A model generated the notes under the pieces. That model was not told the DNA's origin. It saw only the letters and a program-made list of their open reading frames with translations, and did no database searches. This document shows, one piece after another, positions 32,927 through 42,085 of a stretch of DNA of 64,000 nt. The DNA is from JARIHD01 sp964503715 (GTDB taxonomy: Bacteria; Patescibacteriota; Saccharimonadia; Saccharimonadales; UBA4665), in contig CAZDAD010000001.1 of the NCBI GenBank assembly GCA_964503715.1, forward strand, positions 1-64,000, read 5' to 3'. The position numbers and the translations under genes are program-made. Each line of letters begins with the position of its first letter. The stretch's first letter is position 1.

Positions 32927-33444
32927 TGTTACTAGCATGGATTTTCGTCCTAACCCCCTTAGTCCTTTATGTGGCCGCTTATTTAGTAGAGACGGTAATG
33001 AGCTTTGCTCGGCTCCGCAACCACAAGACAAGGCACTCCTACCTTGACGCAACCTGGGAAGTTACTCACACATTCCTAGTGATGTCGATTGCATTCTTTG
33101 CAAATCTATTTAGCCACAATCTGCGTGAAATAGCATCCGCCGCCTTTATTGGGATATTTACGGCAGCGTGTTTTATCGCCGTGCGCGGTCTACTCTATAT
33201 GTATCTATTCTATGTACGTCCCGACAATAAAAGGGGTGCTAGGAATTGGGCCGATTGGGCATTCGCATTGTCTCATATAGGTATTCTAGTTGGCGTTGCA
33301 ATTTTACTATTGCAATTAGTGCCAGCCCTATTCAGAGCAGACCTCGTGGTGAATGAACAGTTTCTTCCTTGGATGTGGCCAGGTCTCATCTTGATTGGTG
33401 GTTTGTGTGTTTTGCCAATTCTGTCTCTGTATAAAACAAAATAA
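32926..33444 (+). CDS. cydB: half-length CydB-like subunit II
   Basis: A 172-residue membrane protein in the cydB position, its ATG overlapping the cydA stop (TAATG). Normal CydB has about 330-380 residues; this has about five membrane helices. The segment ATWEVTHTFLVMSIAFFANLF...AVRGLLYMYLFY aligns by pattern with the CydB N-terminal half (W-D/E-x-N-E then RGVAFEYR). No second half follows: the next gene starts 9 nt later in a different family. It may dimerise or simply scaffold CydA. The assignment rests on position and weak similarity. Confidence 0.65.
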   Translation: MLLAWIFVLTPLVLYVAAYLVETVMSFARLRNHKTRHSYLDATWEVTHTFLVMSIAFFANLFSHNLREIASAAFIGIFTAACFIAVRGLLYMYLFYVRPDNKRGARNWADWAFALSHIGILVGVAILLLQLVPALFRADLVVNEQFLPWMWPGLILIGGLCVLPILSLYKTK

Positions 33445-33453
33445 CTTTAGTCT

Positions 33454-35112
33454 ATGAGCTGGTTTGTCGATCTTCTATCAAGTCAAAGTCTACTGTTATT
33501 GTTCTTTGTTGCCACGATTGGCAACCTGATAGGCAAGATTTCCATCAAAGGAATAAGCTTTGGTGTATCGGCAATACTCTTCGTTGGTCTTGCGACAAGC
33601 GCAATTAACCCAAAGTTAGTGTTGCCTAGTGCTTTCGGCAGCTTGGGATTAGTTATATTTGTATATTCCATTGGTATAGCCAGTGGATCAAGCTTCGTTA
33701 ATTCACTCAAAAAAGGTGGCACGGGTCGAAGAAACAATCTCATAGTCCTATCAGTAATCCTAGTTGGCGGGGCGCTAGTGTCGATATTTGGTCTACTACT
33801 GGGCCTAAAGTCGCCAATGATTGCAGGTCTATTCACAGGATCGATTACCAATACACCCGCTCTTGCGGGCGTCGTCCAGGCTATCAATAACAGCCACATA
33901 GTAGACGACTTGGCGGCTGCCAGCACACTAGCAGTAGTTGGCTATTCTGTTGCTTACCCAATGGGCGTAATAGGACCAATCACAGCCATAACTTTTTGGC
34001 AGAGGCGCTTCAAAATTAACTACAATAAGGATTCATTGCTAGCAACTGATACTATCGCTGCCAACAGATCCTTACACAGCGAAACCGTCACAATCACCAA
34101 TCCAATTTACCATGATGTTTCTCTAAAGAACTTAATGCACGCCCATCATTGGCATGTAGTATTTGGCAGAGTCAGACGTGGCGATGAAGAGTGGCTTGCT
34201 ACTTCGGTGCACAGACACGTGAAAGTTGGCGACCAGATAAGTGTCTTAGGCGCACCGACTGATGTCAGAGTTCTTATGGACGAGCTAGGCGAAAAGAGCA
34301 AAGAAGAGCTGGACCTCGATTTAACCCAGTACGACAGACACCGTATAATCATTTCAAATCCTATGGCAGTGGGTCGCAAAATACGCGATCTTCACTTGCC
34401 ACAAAAATATGGAGCAATGATAACCAGGGTCAAGCGCGGTGATATCGATATGCTAGCCGACAAAAATTTCATCCTTGAGTTTGGTGACAGAGTTAGAGTC
34501 CTAATGCCTGGAGATAATGTCGCAAAAGTTCGCAAATATCTAGGCGATTCATACAAAGACGTCAGCGACATAAATATCTTGGGGATCGGTATAGGTATGT
34601 GCCTTGGGTTGGTGCTGGGGAGCATGGCTATAAACATGCCTGGTGGTATAGTTCTCAAGCTTGGCGAGGCTGGCGGACCGTTGGTTGTGGGGCTCCTTTT
34701 GGGCTTTATACATCGCACAGGTCGAATTGTATGGGGCATACCATACACCGCAAATCTTACAATAAGAGAGTTCGGTTTAATTCTTATGCTGGCAACTATT
34801 GGCACTAGATCGGGCCAGACCTTCGTAACTGCACTATCGAGTGCCAACGGACTACCAATTTTCTTTGGAGCAGCCGCAATATCTCTAATTGTCCCATTTA
34901 TAGTCCTGCCTATTTTATACAAAAAGTTCAAGATGCCCTTTGCGGTAGCTACGGGGATAATGGCAGCCATACATACTCAACCTGCTGTTCACGCCTATGC
35001 TGTTCAGCAGGCAAAAAACGAGTTGCCCAATCACGGCTATGCACTCACCTTCCCGACGGCTGCTATATCCAAGATTATCATCGCCCAAATAATTCTGCTC
35101 GTACTGCTATAA
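33454..35112 (+). CDS. AspT/YidE-type transporter with two TrkA-C domains
   Basis: A 552-residue protein built as two membrane halves of about five helices (1-190 and 375-552) around two soluble RCK_C/TrkA-C domains (about 200-370). SITNTPALAGVVQAINN in the first half and TGIMAAIHTQPAVHAYAVQQ in the second are the matching family blocks. Relatives exchange aspartate for alanine or are uncharacterised YidE/YbjL proteins. It is 9 nt downstream of cydB and so possibly in the same transcript. The substrate is unknown. Confidence 0.85.
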   Translation: MSWFVDLLSSQSLLLLFFVATIGNLIGKISIKGISFGVSAILFVGLATSAINPKLVLPSAFGSLGLVIFVYSIGIASGSSFVNSLKKGGTGRRNNLIVLSVILVGGALVSIFGLLLGLKSPMIAGLFTGSITNTPALAGVVQAINNSHIVDDLAAASTLAVVGYSVAYPMGVIGPITAITFWQRRFKINYNKDSLLATDTIAANRSLHSETVTITNPIYHDVSLKNLMHAHHWHVVFGRVRRGDEEWLATSVHRHVKVGDQISVLGAPTDVRVLMDELGEKSKEELDLDLTQYDRHRIIISNPMAVGRKIRDLHLPQKYGAMITRVKRGDIDMLADKNFILEFGDRVRVLMPGDNVAKVRKYLGDSYKDVSDINILGIGIGMCLGLVLGSMAINMPGGIVLKLGEAGGPLVVGLLLGFIHRTGRIVWGIPYTANLTIREFGLILMLATIGTRSGQTFVTALSSANGLPIFFGAAAISLIVPFIVLPILYKKFKMPFAVATGIMAAIHTQPAVHAYAVQQAKNELPNHGYALTFPTAAISKIIIAQIILLVLL

Positions 35113-35125
35113 CAGAGGCCGAATA

Positions 35126-35154
35126 TTGATATATGCACGCTAAAGTTGTATAAT
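35126..35154 (+). promoter_or_regulatory. promoter of the PRTase-like gene
   Basis: TTGATA, 17 nt, TATAAT. The -10 box ends 9 nt before ATG 35164, so the leader would be about 0-3 nt. Confidence 0.7.
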
Positions 35155-35163
35155 ATATAGATT

Positions 35164-36054
35164 ATGCGCCGACCTGGTGAGCCACTAACAACTAACTCTT
35201 TCCCCAAACGATTACCTACCTGGTTTCCTTTTCAGTACACCGATAACGAAACAATTTGCAAGACTATGGAGTACAGGGGTCGTATTGGCCAGGTGCTCGA
35301 AGAGGTCACAAAACTCTCACGACATCGAGTTTTTGGCGATAAGTTCTGGATGCCCGCTCGTTTAGTTAGAGGCGTGGTTGATAGCGACCTGTCAGGTTTA
35401 GACCGAATCGAAATGCTAAACGATACCACTGATCTTGCCATACGCATGTACGGCGGGCTACCACGAAAGGAGATGCTCAAAAGAGTATCAGCAGGGTTAG
35501 AAAAGTTTGGTCTACTAGATAGGGTCGTCGAACAGCAGCCTGATGCTACAACGGCAGTCGCACTTAACCCTGCATTGTCAAAACGAGTTTCTGAGAGCAT
35601 TGGCAACCTAACATCGAACAAAAATGTCATGATTGCTAATTGCCACGGTGGTCTGGTTGCTGGTATTGAGTGTTTTCTATATGGCAAACGAGGCGGGCAA
35701 GATACTGCAATCTATCCCATTAGAAATTCACTCAACAAAGCCAATGATTTAAAGCCATATATAAACCAAGATGAGTTACATTATATTGAAAATCTGGCCA
35801 GTGATGGCAGACCAATAATGGTGGTCGACGAAGACTCCAGTAGTGGAGCAACGCTGGTATCGACAATATATTACCTTCATGAACACCTTCCGTCTGAGCA
35901 TTACATTTTCGGAACGGCTCTTGAAGATTTGAGGCCTAGCTCTTTAGCACTAAAACAGGGCCAATTCTGGGAAAAGGTTCATCCAAAACACTCTGAAATG
36001 GGCTATTACTATCGTGTTCCACCCAATTATGACTGGGCTGCTAAGCAGCCATAG
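35164..36054 (+). CDS. phosphoribosyltransferase-like protein
   Basis: A 296-residue protein. PIMVVDEDSSSGATLVSTIYYL near residues 219-240 matches the PRPP-binding loop of type I phosphoribosyltransferases (hydrophobic strand, two acidic residues, then a Ser/Thr-Gly loop). NVMIANCHGGLVAGIECFLYG upstream fits the preceding strand and helix. The N-terminal 150 residues are helical and not recognised. The base acceptor cannot be told; it could also be a regulatory PRTase-fold protein. Confidence 0.65.
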   Translation: MRRPGEPLTTNSFPKRLPTWFPFQYTDNETICKTMEYRGRIGQVLEEVTKLSRHRVFGDKFWMPARLVRGVVDSDLSGLDRIEMLNDTTDLAIRMYGGLPRKEMLKRVSAGLEKFGLLDRVVEQQPDATTAVALNPALSKRVSESIGNLTSNKNVMIANCHGGLVAGIECFLYGKRGGQDTAIYPIRNSLNKANDLKPYINQDELHYIENLASDGRPIMVVDEDSSSGATLVSTIYYLHEHLPSEHYIFGTALEDLRPSSLALKQGQFWEKVHPKHSEMGYYYRVPPNYDWAAKQP

Positions 36055-36139
36055 ATTCACTAGATTGTATTTTATATAACTAATTGCGATAGTCTATCGC
36101 CTGAATAATTATTACCTTTTATGATTAAACACTTCAGTC

Positions 36140-36145
36140 TATAGT
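36140..36145 (+). promoter_or_regulatory. -10 box of uppP, leaderless
   Basis: TATAGT ends 7 nt before ATG 36153. The -35 (TTTTAT, 17 nt up) is weak. Confidence 0.45.
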
Positions 36146-36152
36146 ATTAGGC

Positions 36153-36983
36153 ATGATCATCATGGAAATTCTGAAAGCCATATTGTTTGGCATCGTAGAG
36201 GGCATAACAGAATGGCTGCCAATTAGCAGCACGGGTCATATGATTCTGCTGGATGAGTTCGTAAAGCTTAATGTTTCGGCTGAGTTCAAGGATATTTTCT
36301 TGATAGTTATTCAGCTTGGTGCAATTATGGCTGTAGTTACGACCTTCTGGAGACGATTGATGCCAATTGTAAGGCACGAGAGCAAACTAACAATTGACAA
36401 AAATATAATCAGATTGTGGCTAAAGATAATCGTAGCCTGTCTGCCCGCCGCAATCGTCGGCCTCTTATGGGATAAACAAATAGAAAAGACATTTTATAAC
36501 TACCAGACCGTATCATTGGCTTTGATAGTCTTTGGTTTGGCATTTATAGTTGTGGAGTATCTTCACAAGGACAAGAAGCCTACAGTCAACAGCGTCTCAG
36601 ATATATCCTTCAGGCTCGCTGTAGTTATAGGGCTATTCCAACTATTGGCTGCAATATTTCCTGGCACATCTAGATCAGGAGCAACAATAATCGGTGCATT
36701 GCTATTTGGGTTGTCTAGGCTTGCGGCGGCTGAGTTCACGTTCTTCTTGGCCGTTCCAGTTATGCTCGGAGCAAGCTTGCTGAAATTAGCAAAATCAAGC
36801 CTTAGCTTCAGCTCTACTGAGTGGGCCACATTGTTAGTAGGTATGGCGGTAGCTTATATGGTGTCGGCAATATCGATTAAATTTTTGGTTGGTTACGTCA
36901 AAAAGCATAGTTTTACACCATTTGGATGGTACCGAATTGCACTAGGCCTTATGGTGATTTCTTACTTTGCATTTTTCAAATAA
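36153..36983 (+). CDS. uppP: undecaprenyl-diphosphatase
   Basis: A 276-residue membrane phosphatase that recycles the lipid carrier of peptidoglycan and polysaccharide synthesis. Both active-site blocks are present: GIVEGITEWLPISSTGHM near the N terminus and FPGTSRSGATIIGALLFGLSR near 170-190. About eight membrane helices. A second ATG at 36162 is possible, but the -10 box position favours 36153. Confidence 0.93.
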   Translation: MIIMEILKAILFGIVEGITEWLPISSTGHMILLDEFVKLNVSAEFKDIFLIVIQLGAIMAVVTTFWRRLMPIVRHESKLTIDKNIIRLWLKIIVACLPAAIVGLLWDKQIEKTFYNYQTVSLALIVFGLAFIVVEYLHKDKKPTVNSVSDISFRLAVVIGLFQLLAAIFPGTSRSGATIIGALLFGLSRLAAAEFTFFLAVPVMLGASLLKLAKSSLSFSSTEWATLLVGMAVAYMVSAISIKFLVGYVKKHSFTPFGWYRIALGLMVISYFAFFK

Positions 36984-37070
36984 AACACTAGCATCTTACC
37001 TATGGTTATGTTTTAATGAGCCTAGGATGACCAAAAAAGTTATGAGGGAAATGGCTCTATGAACTTCGTA

Positions 37071-37126
37071 GTAGCATCACTTCATGCTACATCAACGGGC
37101 GCTCTGTATTGCAGGGCGCCTTTTTG
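37071..37126 (+). terminator. paired hairpins ending in an intrinsic terminator
   Basis: A perfect GTAGCAT/ATGCTAC hairpin (37071-37090), then a GC-rich stem GGCGCTCTG/CAGGGCGCC (37098-37120, one wobble) with five T. It sits between uppP and the next gene, so it could end uppP transcription or act as an attenuator for the downstream gene. Confidence 0.7.
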
Positions 37127-37173
37127 GTTCCAAACAAAAAATATCATTCTAACTTCAGTGGGGAGGAGTTATT

Positions 37174-37698
37174 ATGCCAAATCGCGAACCTTATCCAGTC
37201 AACGAGTACTGTGTACCGTTGCCAACGACAGAGATAGGCCTGGGACCCTCATGTAACCCTAGCGAACAGAGTCTTCATCACAAAGCATCGCCGTGTCTTA
37301 AATACCAGGATGAGCGAAAAATTACAATTGACAAGGTCAACACCCTCCGTTCAGTCTGGCGCAATTTGGAATCAATGCAAGAGGTCATACCAAATGATTT
37401 ACATAATGAAGGTACTAGCTGCCTACACGCAAAATACGACCACCCGCCAATGCCTACAAAACGTCAAATGGCACGATACATATGGGGCGCTTACGTCAGA
37501 CAGGATGACCCAATCATGCTCAAAATCGAGGGCCAGTTACACCGCTACCCCATAACTGACGAGTTGATGCGCCACCTTGTCGAACAGGATAAGCGAGCCT
37601 TCAGGCGCACGGTTGGCTACGCCGCTACACATCTCATGCTCAGACATGGTGAGATAGATCTAAATATGGATATGGCAAGAGCGGCGACCGCTGCCTGA
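37174..37698 (+). CDS. conserved-looking protein of unknown function (174 aa)
   Basis: GGGGAGGAG precedes the ATG, the strongest ribosome site in this region, so the gene is real. The product is soluble with no membrane segment. The N-terminal 50 residues are proline-rich with Cys and His (NEYCVP, GPSCNP, SPCLKY). The C-terminal part is helical and rich in Arg and His (KRQMARYIWGAYVRQDD, RHLVEQDKRAFRRTVGYAATHL). No known fold is recognised. A terminator-like hairpin lies 48 nt upstream. Confidence 0.65.
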   Translation: MPNREPYPVNEYCVPLPTTEIGLGPSCNPSEQSLHHKASPCLKYQDERKITIDKVNTLRSVWRNLESMQEVIPNDLHNEGTSCLHAKYDHPPMPTKRQMARYIWGAYVRQDDPIMLKIEGQLHRYPITDELMRHLVEQDKRAFRRTVGYAATHLMLRHGEIDLNMDMARAATAA

Positions 37699-37747
37699 TA
37701 TACATAGACAGCCGCGACTATTTCTGATAGCTTAGAACTTAAGCAGT

Positions 37748-39010
37748 ATGAAAAGCCGCAGTATTCCTTCAAGCATTATTATATTTGGAACAATTAGATT
37801 CCTAGCTAAGGTGTTTGGACTATATGCGCTAATCTACCTGAACTTTGACGCTTCGAAAATTATTACATATACATTGATGGCTGCTGGATCAGAAATATAT
37901 TCTCTCGGAGCGGCGGCTATTGCCCACAGGTATCCTCGAGCATCTTCTGCTATATATTCAGTCACTGCCGTTCTTGATGCATTTACACTGACGTATCTTA
38001 TGAAGCTGCTAGGCACTGTCGACAGCACAGTCGTTCTTTATGGATTCATAGTTATAGTAGTAGCAGCATTACCGGGGGGCATTTGGGCCTGCTCCATAGC
38101 GGGAGCGACCCTATCCATCATGTATCTAATATTGTCATACGGCTACCACGACATATCAAACCATACAGCAATAATGATCCCATTCTTTGCTATAGGGGGT
38201 ATGATAACTGGCTTCGTCGACCGCCAGCGTATTCTAGCCATGAGAGAAAAAGATGAGATACTGGAGCGTAGTACCAAGCAAAAAGAGGTCAACCGCCTAA
38301 AGAACGAGTTTATAGCAATCGCATCTCACAATATGCGTACGCCTGTCACTGTCCTTAAGGCCTGCCTTGAGGTGCTCATGATAGACAAGAATGGTTCTGA
38401 CGAGCAAAAAGAAAACCATGACATCCTCAAAAACATGAGTGATAACGTAATCAAACTAAACAAATTGACAGACGACTTCCTGAACATTGCATCGCTCGAA
38501 GACGATAAATTCAAATTGGCAACCGAGAGTTCAGACATAGTTGGAGTAGTTAATAAGGCGGTAAAACTAGTTAATAATTACGCGCAACAGAATAGGATTG
38601 AGATTGAAGTTCTGGCCCCAACTCATAAGTTACCCACGGTAGATCTAGATGTTGAAAAGATATCAGAAGCACTCGCAAATATCATTCACAACGCTGTTAA
38701 GTTTTCGAAGGAAGGTCAAAAAGTAACTGTTATATGTAGCCAAGATGTAGAAGAAGTCGTAGTCAGCGTGGAAGATAAAGGTGTGGGTATCAGCAAAGAT
38801 GAACAAGCCAGCCTATTCCAGAAGTTCCACCGCGGAACGAGTACAATGACCTATGACTATGAAGGTGTCGGGCTAGGGCTGTATATTACTAAGCTCATTA
38901 TCGAAGCCCATGGCGGAAAGATATCAGTTGAGTCTGAACTCGGGAAAGGTTCAGTCTTCCGCATTTCACTACCGCAGACTACAGTCGGCAACCTTATAGA
39001 ATCACTTTGA
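37748..39010 (+). CDS. orphan membrane sensor histidine kinase
   Basis: A 420-residue kinase. Five or six membrane helices (1-165) act as the sensor, with no extracellular domain. HisKA begins at about 185 with the phosphorylated His in IASHNMRTPVTVLKACLE. The ATPase domain has NIIHNAVKFSKEGQ (N box), VEDKGVGISKDE (G1) and GVGLGLYITKLIIEAHGG (G2). No response regulator is in the window, so its partner lies elsewhere. It converges with a 7-helix membrane protein gene 2 nt away. Confidence 0.9.
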   Translation: MKSRSIPSSIIIFGTIRFLAKVFGLYALIYLNFDASKIITYTLMAAGSEIYSLGAAAIAHRYPRASSAIYSVTAVLDAFTLTYLMKLLGTVDSTVVLYGFIVIVVAALPGGIWACSIAGATLSIMYLILSYGYHDISNHTAIMIPFFAIGGMITGFVDRQRILAMREKDEILERSTKQKEVNRLKNEFIAIASHNMRTPVTVLKACLEVLMIDKNGSDEQKENHDILKNMSDNVIKLNKLTDDFLNIASLEDDKFKLATESSDIVGVVNKAVKLVNNYAQQNRIEIEVLAPTHKLPTVDLDVEKISEALANIIHNAVKFSKEGQKVTVICSQDVEEVVVSVEDKGVGISKDEQASLFQKFHRGTSTMTYDYEGVGLGLYITKLIIEAHGGKISVESELGKGSVFRISLPQTTVGNLIESL

Positions 39011-39012
39011 TA

Positions 39013-39723
39013 CTATTCGCCGCTAAAGTATCGGATTGCTCGGACCGAAGCAACCCTAGCCAATAAACTAAGCGCTAGGACAGTTTGAGCCAAAGCACAG
39101 AGTATTGCCATCATCACATAGACTGACTCATTCTCGATTGAGTAGGTCAGTGGCATAAAGAGTGCCGACAGCACACATCCAGCCGCAAAGCTAAGTCCGT
39201 TCATCGTATGTCCTGCTCTAGCAGCCTGATAACCATAGGCAATGCCAATCATTGAATAGTAAGTTGCTGTAACTATTCCCTCTAGCAGATTGACCAGCGG
39301 TGCTACGTTCCAATATGGCACACCAGTAGAATTGATGACTACTGGCTCTAAGTTGAAGTAGTGATAGATCAAAAGTATTGAGCCAAAAAGTACGAAAAAC
39401 AACGACACCCAAAACGGTTTCACCCTGGGCATTACAAGCTTACAGAAAAGTGACGATGAGGCAACCAGTGCAGCGTACCAAGCACCAAAACCAAGAATCT
39501 TAGTCACAAATGCCATCGCGTATGGTCTATCAGCAAATAGCAGCAGTCCGACCGATACTGTCGTCAGAGCTAGTGTAAACAGGCCAATAATAGAGTACAT
39601 ATCAACTGCCAAAGTATTGCCCTTACGACCCGCACGGTAAAATGTATATGCCACATAGCCAAAACAGATCGCATAATACGCATAGATGAATCCTGGGTTA
39701 ATTACTATTTGGCCAATTTGCAT
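39013..39723 (-). CDS. seven-helix membrane protein of unknown function
   Basis: A 236-residue protein with seven evenly spaced hydrophobic helices and short loops, an extracellular-type N terminus and a basic C-terminal tail (RVASVRAIRYF). This matches stand-alone 7-TM sensor regions often found fused to kinases or cyclases, but no such domain is attached. It could be a sensor partner for the convergent orphan kinase; that is only a guess. No conserved retinal lysine is evident in the last helix. Confidence 0.55.
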   Translation of the reverse strand: MQIGQIVINPGFIYAYYAICFGYVAYTFYRAGRKGNTLAVDMYSIIGLFTLALTTVSVGLLLFADRPYAMAFVTKILGFGAWYAALVASSSLFCKLVMPRVKPFWVSLFFVLFGSILLIYHYFNLEPVVINSTGVPYWNVAPLVNLLEGIVTATYYSMIGIAYGYQAARAGHTMNGLSFAAGCVLSALFMPLTYSIENESVYVMMAILCALAQTVLALSLLARVASVRAIRYFSGE

Positions 39724-39807
39724 TACTAATACCTATCAATTGAAATTATATCGGATGAATCTCAAAACACTAGCGTTATTGACATATTTTGATAAAATTA
39801 TGTTAGT

Positions 39808-42063
39808 ATGCCAAGCCCAAATCTTGGTGGGGAATCAATTAAATCGCTTCATCGCTTGCCAGAGTTAGAATCAGCGAGCGCCGATGAGGCCTTGCAGAGA
39901 TTGAGCGACGAAGCCGAATTCGGTCCCCTCTATGAATCAGAGCCTTCACAGATAGACAGATTAGGCATAGAGTTGGCTGATGGTGGCTGCAAATTTGCAG
40001 TTAGAACTGGCTCTGCGGAGGTTGTCGACCTGTGCCTCATTGATCAAGAGGACAGTAGCAAGACTACAGAGCGCTGGAGGTTGTTGCCTGATGAGACTTC
40101 ATCGGGTCTGTTCAGCGGCTTTATACCAGGTATGAAAGCTGGCGATATGTATGGTCTAAGAGTGCACGGACCATGGGACCCTAGTAATCATAAAACCTTC
40201 AATTACTCGAAGATGTTAGTCGATCCATATGCCCGAGCTATCACGGGTAGTTTTGCAGCTGCAACCGAGGGCCATGTAGTATCAGCGATCGGTGAGCATG
40301 TTGATTATCATGGTAATTATCTTGGCGCTAGTCATGAAGACTCGGCACAATATATTCCAAAATCGGTCGTAACTGATGAGCACTACGATTGGTCGGGTGA
40401 AACAAGACCCAATATTCCCAAAGAAAAAATGGTCATCTACGAGGGTCACGTTAAAGGTCTCACTCAATTACATCCAGATATACCCCAATCTGAAAGGGGT
40501 ACATACAGTGGTATAGCTAGCCCACAATTCATTGCACACTTAAAGCGTTTAGGTATAACAAGTTTGGAGTTATTGCCAGTTCAGCATTATGTTTCTGAGC
40601 CCCACCTTCAGGCAAAGAACCTAACAAACTACTGGGGCTACAACACTCTTGGATTCTTTGCGCCACATGAGCAGTATTCTGCCAACAAGCAACCAGGTGC
40701 TCAGGTAAGAGAGTTCAAGGACATGGTCAAATCACTACACAACGCAGGCATAGAGGTGATATTAGACGTAGTCTACAACCACACGCCTGAGGGTTCAGAG
40801 CAAGGCCCAACGCTCTCTTTTAAGGGCCTAGACGCAGAACAAATGTACATGTTCGGTGGAGATGGTAAGCATGTCAACTATTCTGGGTGTGGTAACACGT
40901 TCCAGGCCTCAACGGAAGCTGGGTCAGAACTGATAATGGACTCACTGCGATACTGGGTGCAAGAAATGCATGTCGATGGCTTTCGCTTCGATTTAGCGAC
41001 TGTACTCGCTCGTGAAGGGCCCTACTCTGGTATCAACACTCAAGGTGAATTCATTCGCCGACTCATAAGTGACCCCGTTTTGAAGAATGTCAAACTGATA
41101 GCCGAACCCTGGGACTGCGCAGGATATGCCGTTGGCGGCTTCAAAGATCCATGGATGGAATGGAATGACAAATTTCGAGATGTTATGCGCGACTTTTGGC
41201 GCGGTAACGGCGATATAGGTGATCTTGCCGACAAGTTGGCAGGTTCATACTCCGTTGCTAGAACTGTTAATTTCATTACTGCTCACGATGGCTTCACCAT
41301 GAACGACTTGGTTAGCTACAGTGCTAAACATAACCAGGCGAACGGCGAAAATGGTAACGATGGCACCAACGATAACCGCTCATTTAACTTTGGGATCGAG
41401 GGCCCTTCCGATGATCCTGACGTTCGAACCTGGCGACAGCGAGCTATGCGCAGCATGATTTTGTCGATGTTTATATCAGCAGGCACACCGATGCTATCCC
41501 ACGGTGACGAAATAATGCGAACACAGAGTGGTAACAACAATGCCTACTGCCAAGATAACGAAACAACTTGGATGAACTGGAATCTAACTGAAGAACAAGC
41601 TGAGTTTCTGGACTATGTAGCAAAAATTATACATTTCAGACAAAATCACCCTATTTTCGGCAGGGTGTCTAACTTCTCTGGTGAACCGCTTGAGGGCTTC
41701 GGCTCTGAAGCCGATATAGCTTGGTTCAGACCCGACGGTTATGAGTTAGCTAGACAGGACGAGCGTTGGCATCAGAAGAAAGTAATCGGCATGTACTTGT
41801 CTAGCCTAGCACTTGGAAAAACCGTTGAAGTATATGGGGTGAATGATAGACCTAGTTTGCTCTACTACGCAAATGGTACATTCGAGGATAAGGTGGTGAG
41901 GCTACCAGTGTTCAGTCCGTACGCAGATAGTTACGAGCTAGTGATTGATACTGCAACTGGCGAAGTGGCCAATGATGGCAGCGGTCAATCATTTTCAGAA
42001 CAAATAACCGTTAGAGCACTTTCGTCTGTCGTGCTACAGCGTCGCAGCAATGGTTATGCTTAG
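39808..42063 (+). CDS. glgX: glycogen debranching enzyme, GlgX type
   Basis: A 751-residue GH13 enzyme that cuts alpha-1,6 branches. The N-terminal CBM48-like domain is at about 50-170 (YGLRVHGPWDP). Barrel motifs: VILDVVYNHT (region I), DGFRFDLATVL with the nucleophile Asp (II), LIAEPWD with the acid/base Glu (III) and FITAHDGF (IV). About 45 N-terminal residues are not part of the family. TTGACA occurs at 39779 but no matching -10 box is clear. It suggests that the cell stores or scavenges glycogen-type glucan. Confidence 0.92.
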   Translation: MPSPNLGGESIKSLHRLPELESASADEALQRLSDEAEFGPLYESEPSQIDRLGIELADGGCKFAVRTGSAEVVDLCLIDQEDSSKTTERWRLLPDETSSGLFSGFIPGMKAGDMYGLRVHGPWDPSNHKTFNYSKMLVDPYARAITGSFAAATEGHVVSAIGEHVDYHGNYLGASHEDSAQYIPKSVVTDEHYDWSGETRPNIPKEKMVIYEGHVKGLTQLHPDIPQSERGTYSGIASPQFIAHLKRLGITSLELLPVQHYVSEPHLQAKNLTNYWGYNTLGFFAPHEQYSANKQPGAQVREFKDMVKSLHNAGIEVILDVVYNHTPEGSEQGPTLSFKGLDAEQMYMFGGDGKHVNYSGCGNTFQASTEAGSELIMDSLRYWVQEMHVDGFRFDLATVLAREGPYSGINTQGEFIRRLISDPVLKNVKLIAEPWDCAGYAVGGFKDPWMEWNDKFRDVMRDFWRGNGDIGDLADKLAGSYSVARTVNFITAHDGFTMNDLVSYSAKHNQANGENGNDGTNDNRSFNFGIEGPSDDPDVRTWRQRAMRSMILSMFISAGTPMLSHGDEIMRTQSGNNNAYCQDNETTWMNWNLTEEQAEFLDYVAKIIHFRQNHPIFGRVSNFSGEPLEGFGSEADIAWFRPDGYELARQDERWHQKKVIGMYLSSLALGKTVEVYGVNDRPSLLYYANGTFEDKVVRLPVFSPYADSYELVIDTATGEVANDGSGQSFSEQITVRALSSVVLQRRSNGYA

Positions 42064-42085
42064 CTATTGCTGTTAATATATATCC

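Noticed and set aside
34392..34970. 192-codon ORF opposite the AspT/YidE-type gene
   Set aside because: Antisense shadow rich in Pro, Ile and Arg, with no ribosome site.
36036..36052. Hairpin at the end of the PRTase-like gene as a terminator
   Set aside because: GGCTGC/GCAGCC lies inside the coding end and is not followed by a T run.
37027..37062. 11-codon leader peptide (MTKKVMREMAL) before the hairpins at 37071
   Set aside because: No ribosome site, no run of codons for one amino acid, and no biosynthetic gene downstream.
37059..37256. 65-codon ORF between uppP and the 174-residue gene
   Set aside because: It runs through the terminator hairpin and overlaps a gene with a far better ribosome site in another frame.
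39779..39808. Consensus promoter for glgX built on TTGACA
   Set aside because: At the correct spacing the -10 would be GTTAGT, too weak, and it would start transcription after the ATG.
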